Source of the DNA: Streptomyces sp. NBC_00457
GTDB taxonomy: Bacteria > Actinomycetota > Actinomycetes > Streptomycetales > Streptomycetaceae
Direction: 5' to 3'
Assembly: GCF_036014015.1 (NCBI RefSeq)
Contig: NZ_CP107905.1
Location: 1,116,001 to 1,180,000 of the forward strand
DNA length: 64,000 bases
Below, piece by piece: positions 63,522 to 64,000 of this stretch (the first letter of the stretch is position 1; every line of letters begins with the position of its first letter). The notes under the pieces are model-generated. The model saw only the letters and a list, made by a program, of their open reading frames with translations. It did no database searches and had not been told where the DNA came from. Position numbers and translations under genes: made by a program.

Positions 63522-63941
63522 TCAGGCCCGTACGGCCTGCGGGCTGCGCTCCTGGTCGGAGCCCGGCACCGGTGCGGACGGATCGGCGCCCAGGGCCACG
63601 ATCCTGTTGTCGCGGTCCACATGTACGACCCGCGGCCGCAGCGCCCGTGCCTCGGCGTCGGAGACCTGAGCGTAACTGATGATGATCACCAGGTCGCCGG
63701 GGTGTACGAGATGAGCGGCGGCCCCGTTGATGCCGACGACTCCGGAGCCGCGCTCCCCCTCGATGACGTACGTCTCCAGCCGGGCGCCGTTGGTGATGTC
63801 GACGATGTGGACGAGCTCGCCGGGCAACAGGTCGGCGGCATCGAGCAGATCGGCGTCGATGGTCACCGATCCCACGTAGTGCAGGTCGGCCTGGGTGACG
63901 GTGGCGCGGTGGATCTTGGACTTGAATATAGTACGCAACAT
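63522..63941 (-). CDS. panD: Aspartate 1-decarboxylase
   Basis: A 139-residue pyruvoyl enzyme that makes beta-alanine for pantothenate and coenzyme A. Self-cleavage between G24 and S25 (HYVGSVTID) gives the pyruvoyl group on the alpha chain. [19 protein letters not shown] opens the family pattern, and the later strands include [20 protein letters not shown] and [19 protein letters not shown] 63941 follows AGGAG. It heads the panD-GNAT-racemase gene string. Confidence 0.97.
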   Translation of the reverse strand: MLRTIFKSKIHRATVTQADLHYVGSVTIDADLLDAADLLPGELVHIVDITNGARLETYVIEGERGSGVVGINGAAAHLVHPGDLVIIISYAQVSDAEARALRPRVVHVDRDNRIVALGADPSAPVPGSDQERSPQAVRA

Positions 63942-63950
63942 CTGGGCACT

Positions 63951-63985
63951 CCTGCAAGTAGGCTCCCTGCCTGCGTTCTTGCAGG
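63951..63985. promoter_or_regulatory. Inverted repeat upstream of panD
   Basis: CCTGCAAG (63951-63958) and CTTGCAGG (63978-63985) are perfect 8-bp arms with a 19-base loop. They start 9 bases upstream of the panD ATG and overlap the ribosome site (AGGAG), so folding could hide it. A binding site for an upstream regulator is also possible. Confidence 0.5.
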
Positions 63986-64000
63986 TCAAGGGCTGATTTC

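Overview
The window is high-GC actinobacterial chromosome, almost certainly Streptomyces. Supporting signs are the strong third-position GC bias, GTG and TTG starts with GGAGG-type ribosome sites, four-base ATGA/GTGA stop-start overlaps, Tat and lipoprotein signals on secreted enzymes, an Rpf-LysM-M23 cell-wall enzyme, a glycogen glgC-glgA pair and a WS/DGAT acyltransferase. From memory, the two ends follow the order of the S. coelicolor SCO0928 (rmdA) to SCO0975 (gnd) region; I could not check this by alignment. I saw no rRNA, tRNA, CRISPR array, transposase or prophage gene.

Layout. 1-12 kb: cyclic-di-GMP enzyme (partial), methyltransferase, repeat lipoprotein, a surface-protein group next to a class F sortase, a polysaccharide deacetylase, a universal stress protein, a CapA-like lipoprotein, and an ECF sigma/anti-sigma locus with an unknown gene between the two. 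12-16.7 kb: Fpg/Nei glycosylase, PAS-GAF-PP2C-HATPase regulator, lipase-maturation-factor membrane protein. 16.7-25.4 kb: an eight-gene, minus-strand L-fucose-type import and oxidation operon with a divergent FadR-type regulator. 25.4-36.1 kb: a six-gene N-glycan operon (substrate-binding protein, two permeases, GH5, GH85, GH38) with a divergent LacI regulator. 37.3-43.0 kb: a three-gene GH29-GH20-GH29 operon behind an 18-bp perfect palindrome. 43-49.3 kb: amidase, small proteins, a degenerate HD protein, an unusual SDR and a WS/DGAT. 49.4-54.4 kb: GH92 and PA14-GH2 glycosidases. 54.5-64 kb: glgC, glgA, a 2Fe-2S protein, a NIPA-like membrane protein, rpfC, gnd, a proline-rich small protein, a racemase-family protein, an acetyltransferase and panD.

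How the genes fit together. The 16.7-54.4 kb stretch reads as a glycoprotein-glycan foraging region. Secreted GH92, GH29, GH20 and GH2 enzymes trim alpha-mannose, fucose, hexosamine and another sugar. A secreted GH85 cuts the chitobiose core. A lipoprotein-dependent ABC importer takes up the released oligosaccharide, and signal-less (cytoplasmic) GH38 and GH5 enzymes dismantle its mannose core. Fucose released outside would enter by the RbsABC-type importer and be oxidised through fuconolactone and fuconate to a keto-deoxy acid. The final cleavage enzyme of that route is not in the window. At least three distinct candidate operators suggest that separate regulators control the modules.

Coordinates of minus-strand genes run from stop (low) to start (high). 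Several starts were moved inward from the longest open frame because a ribosome site or a stop-start overlap supports the shorter form.
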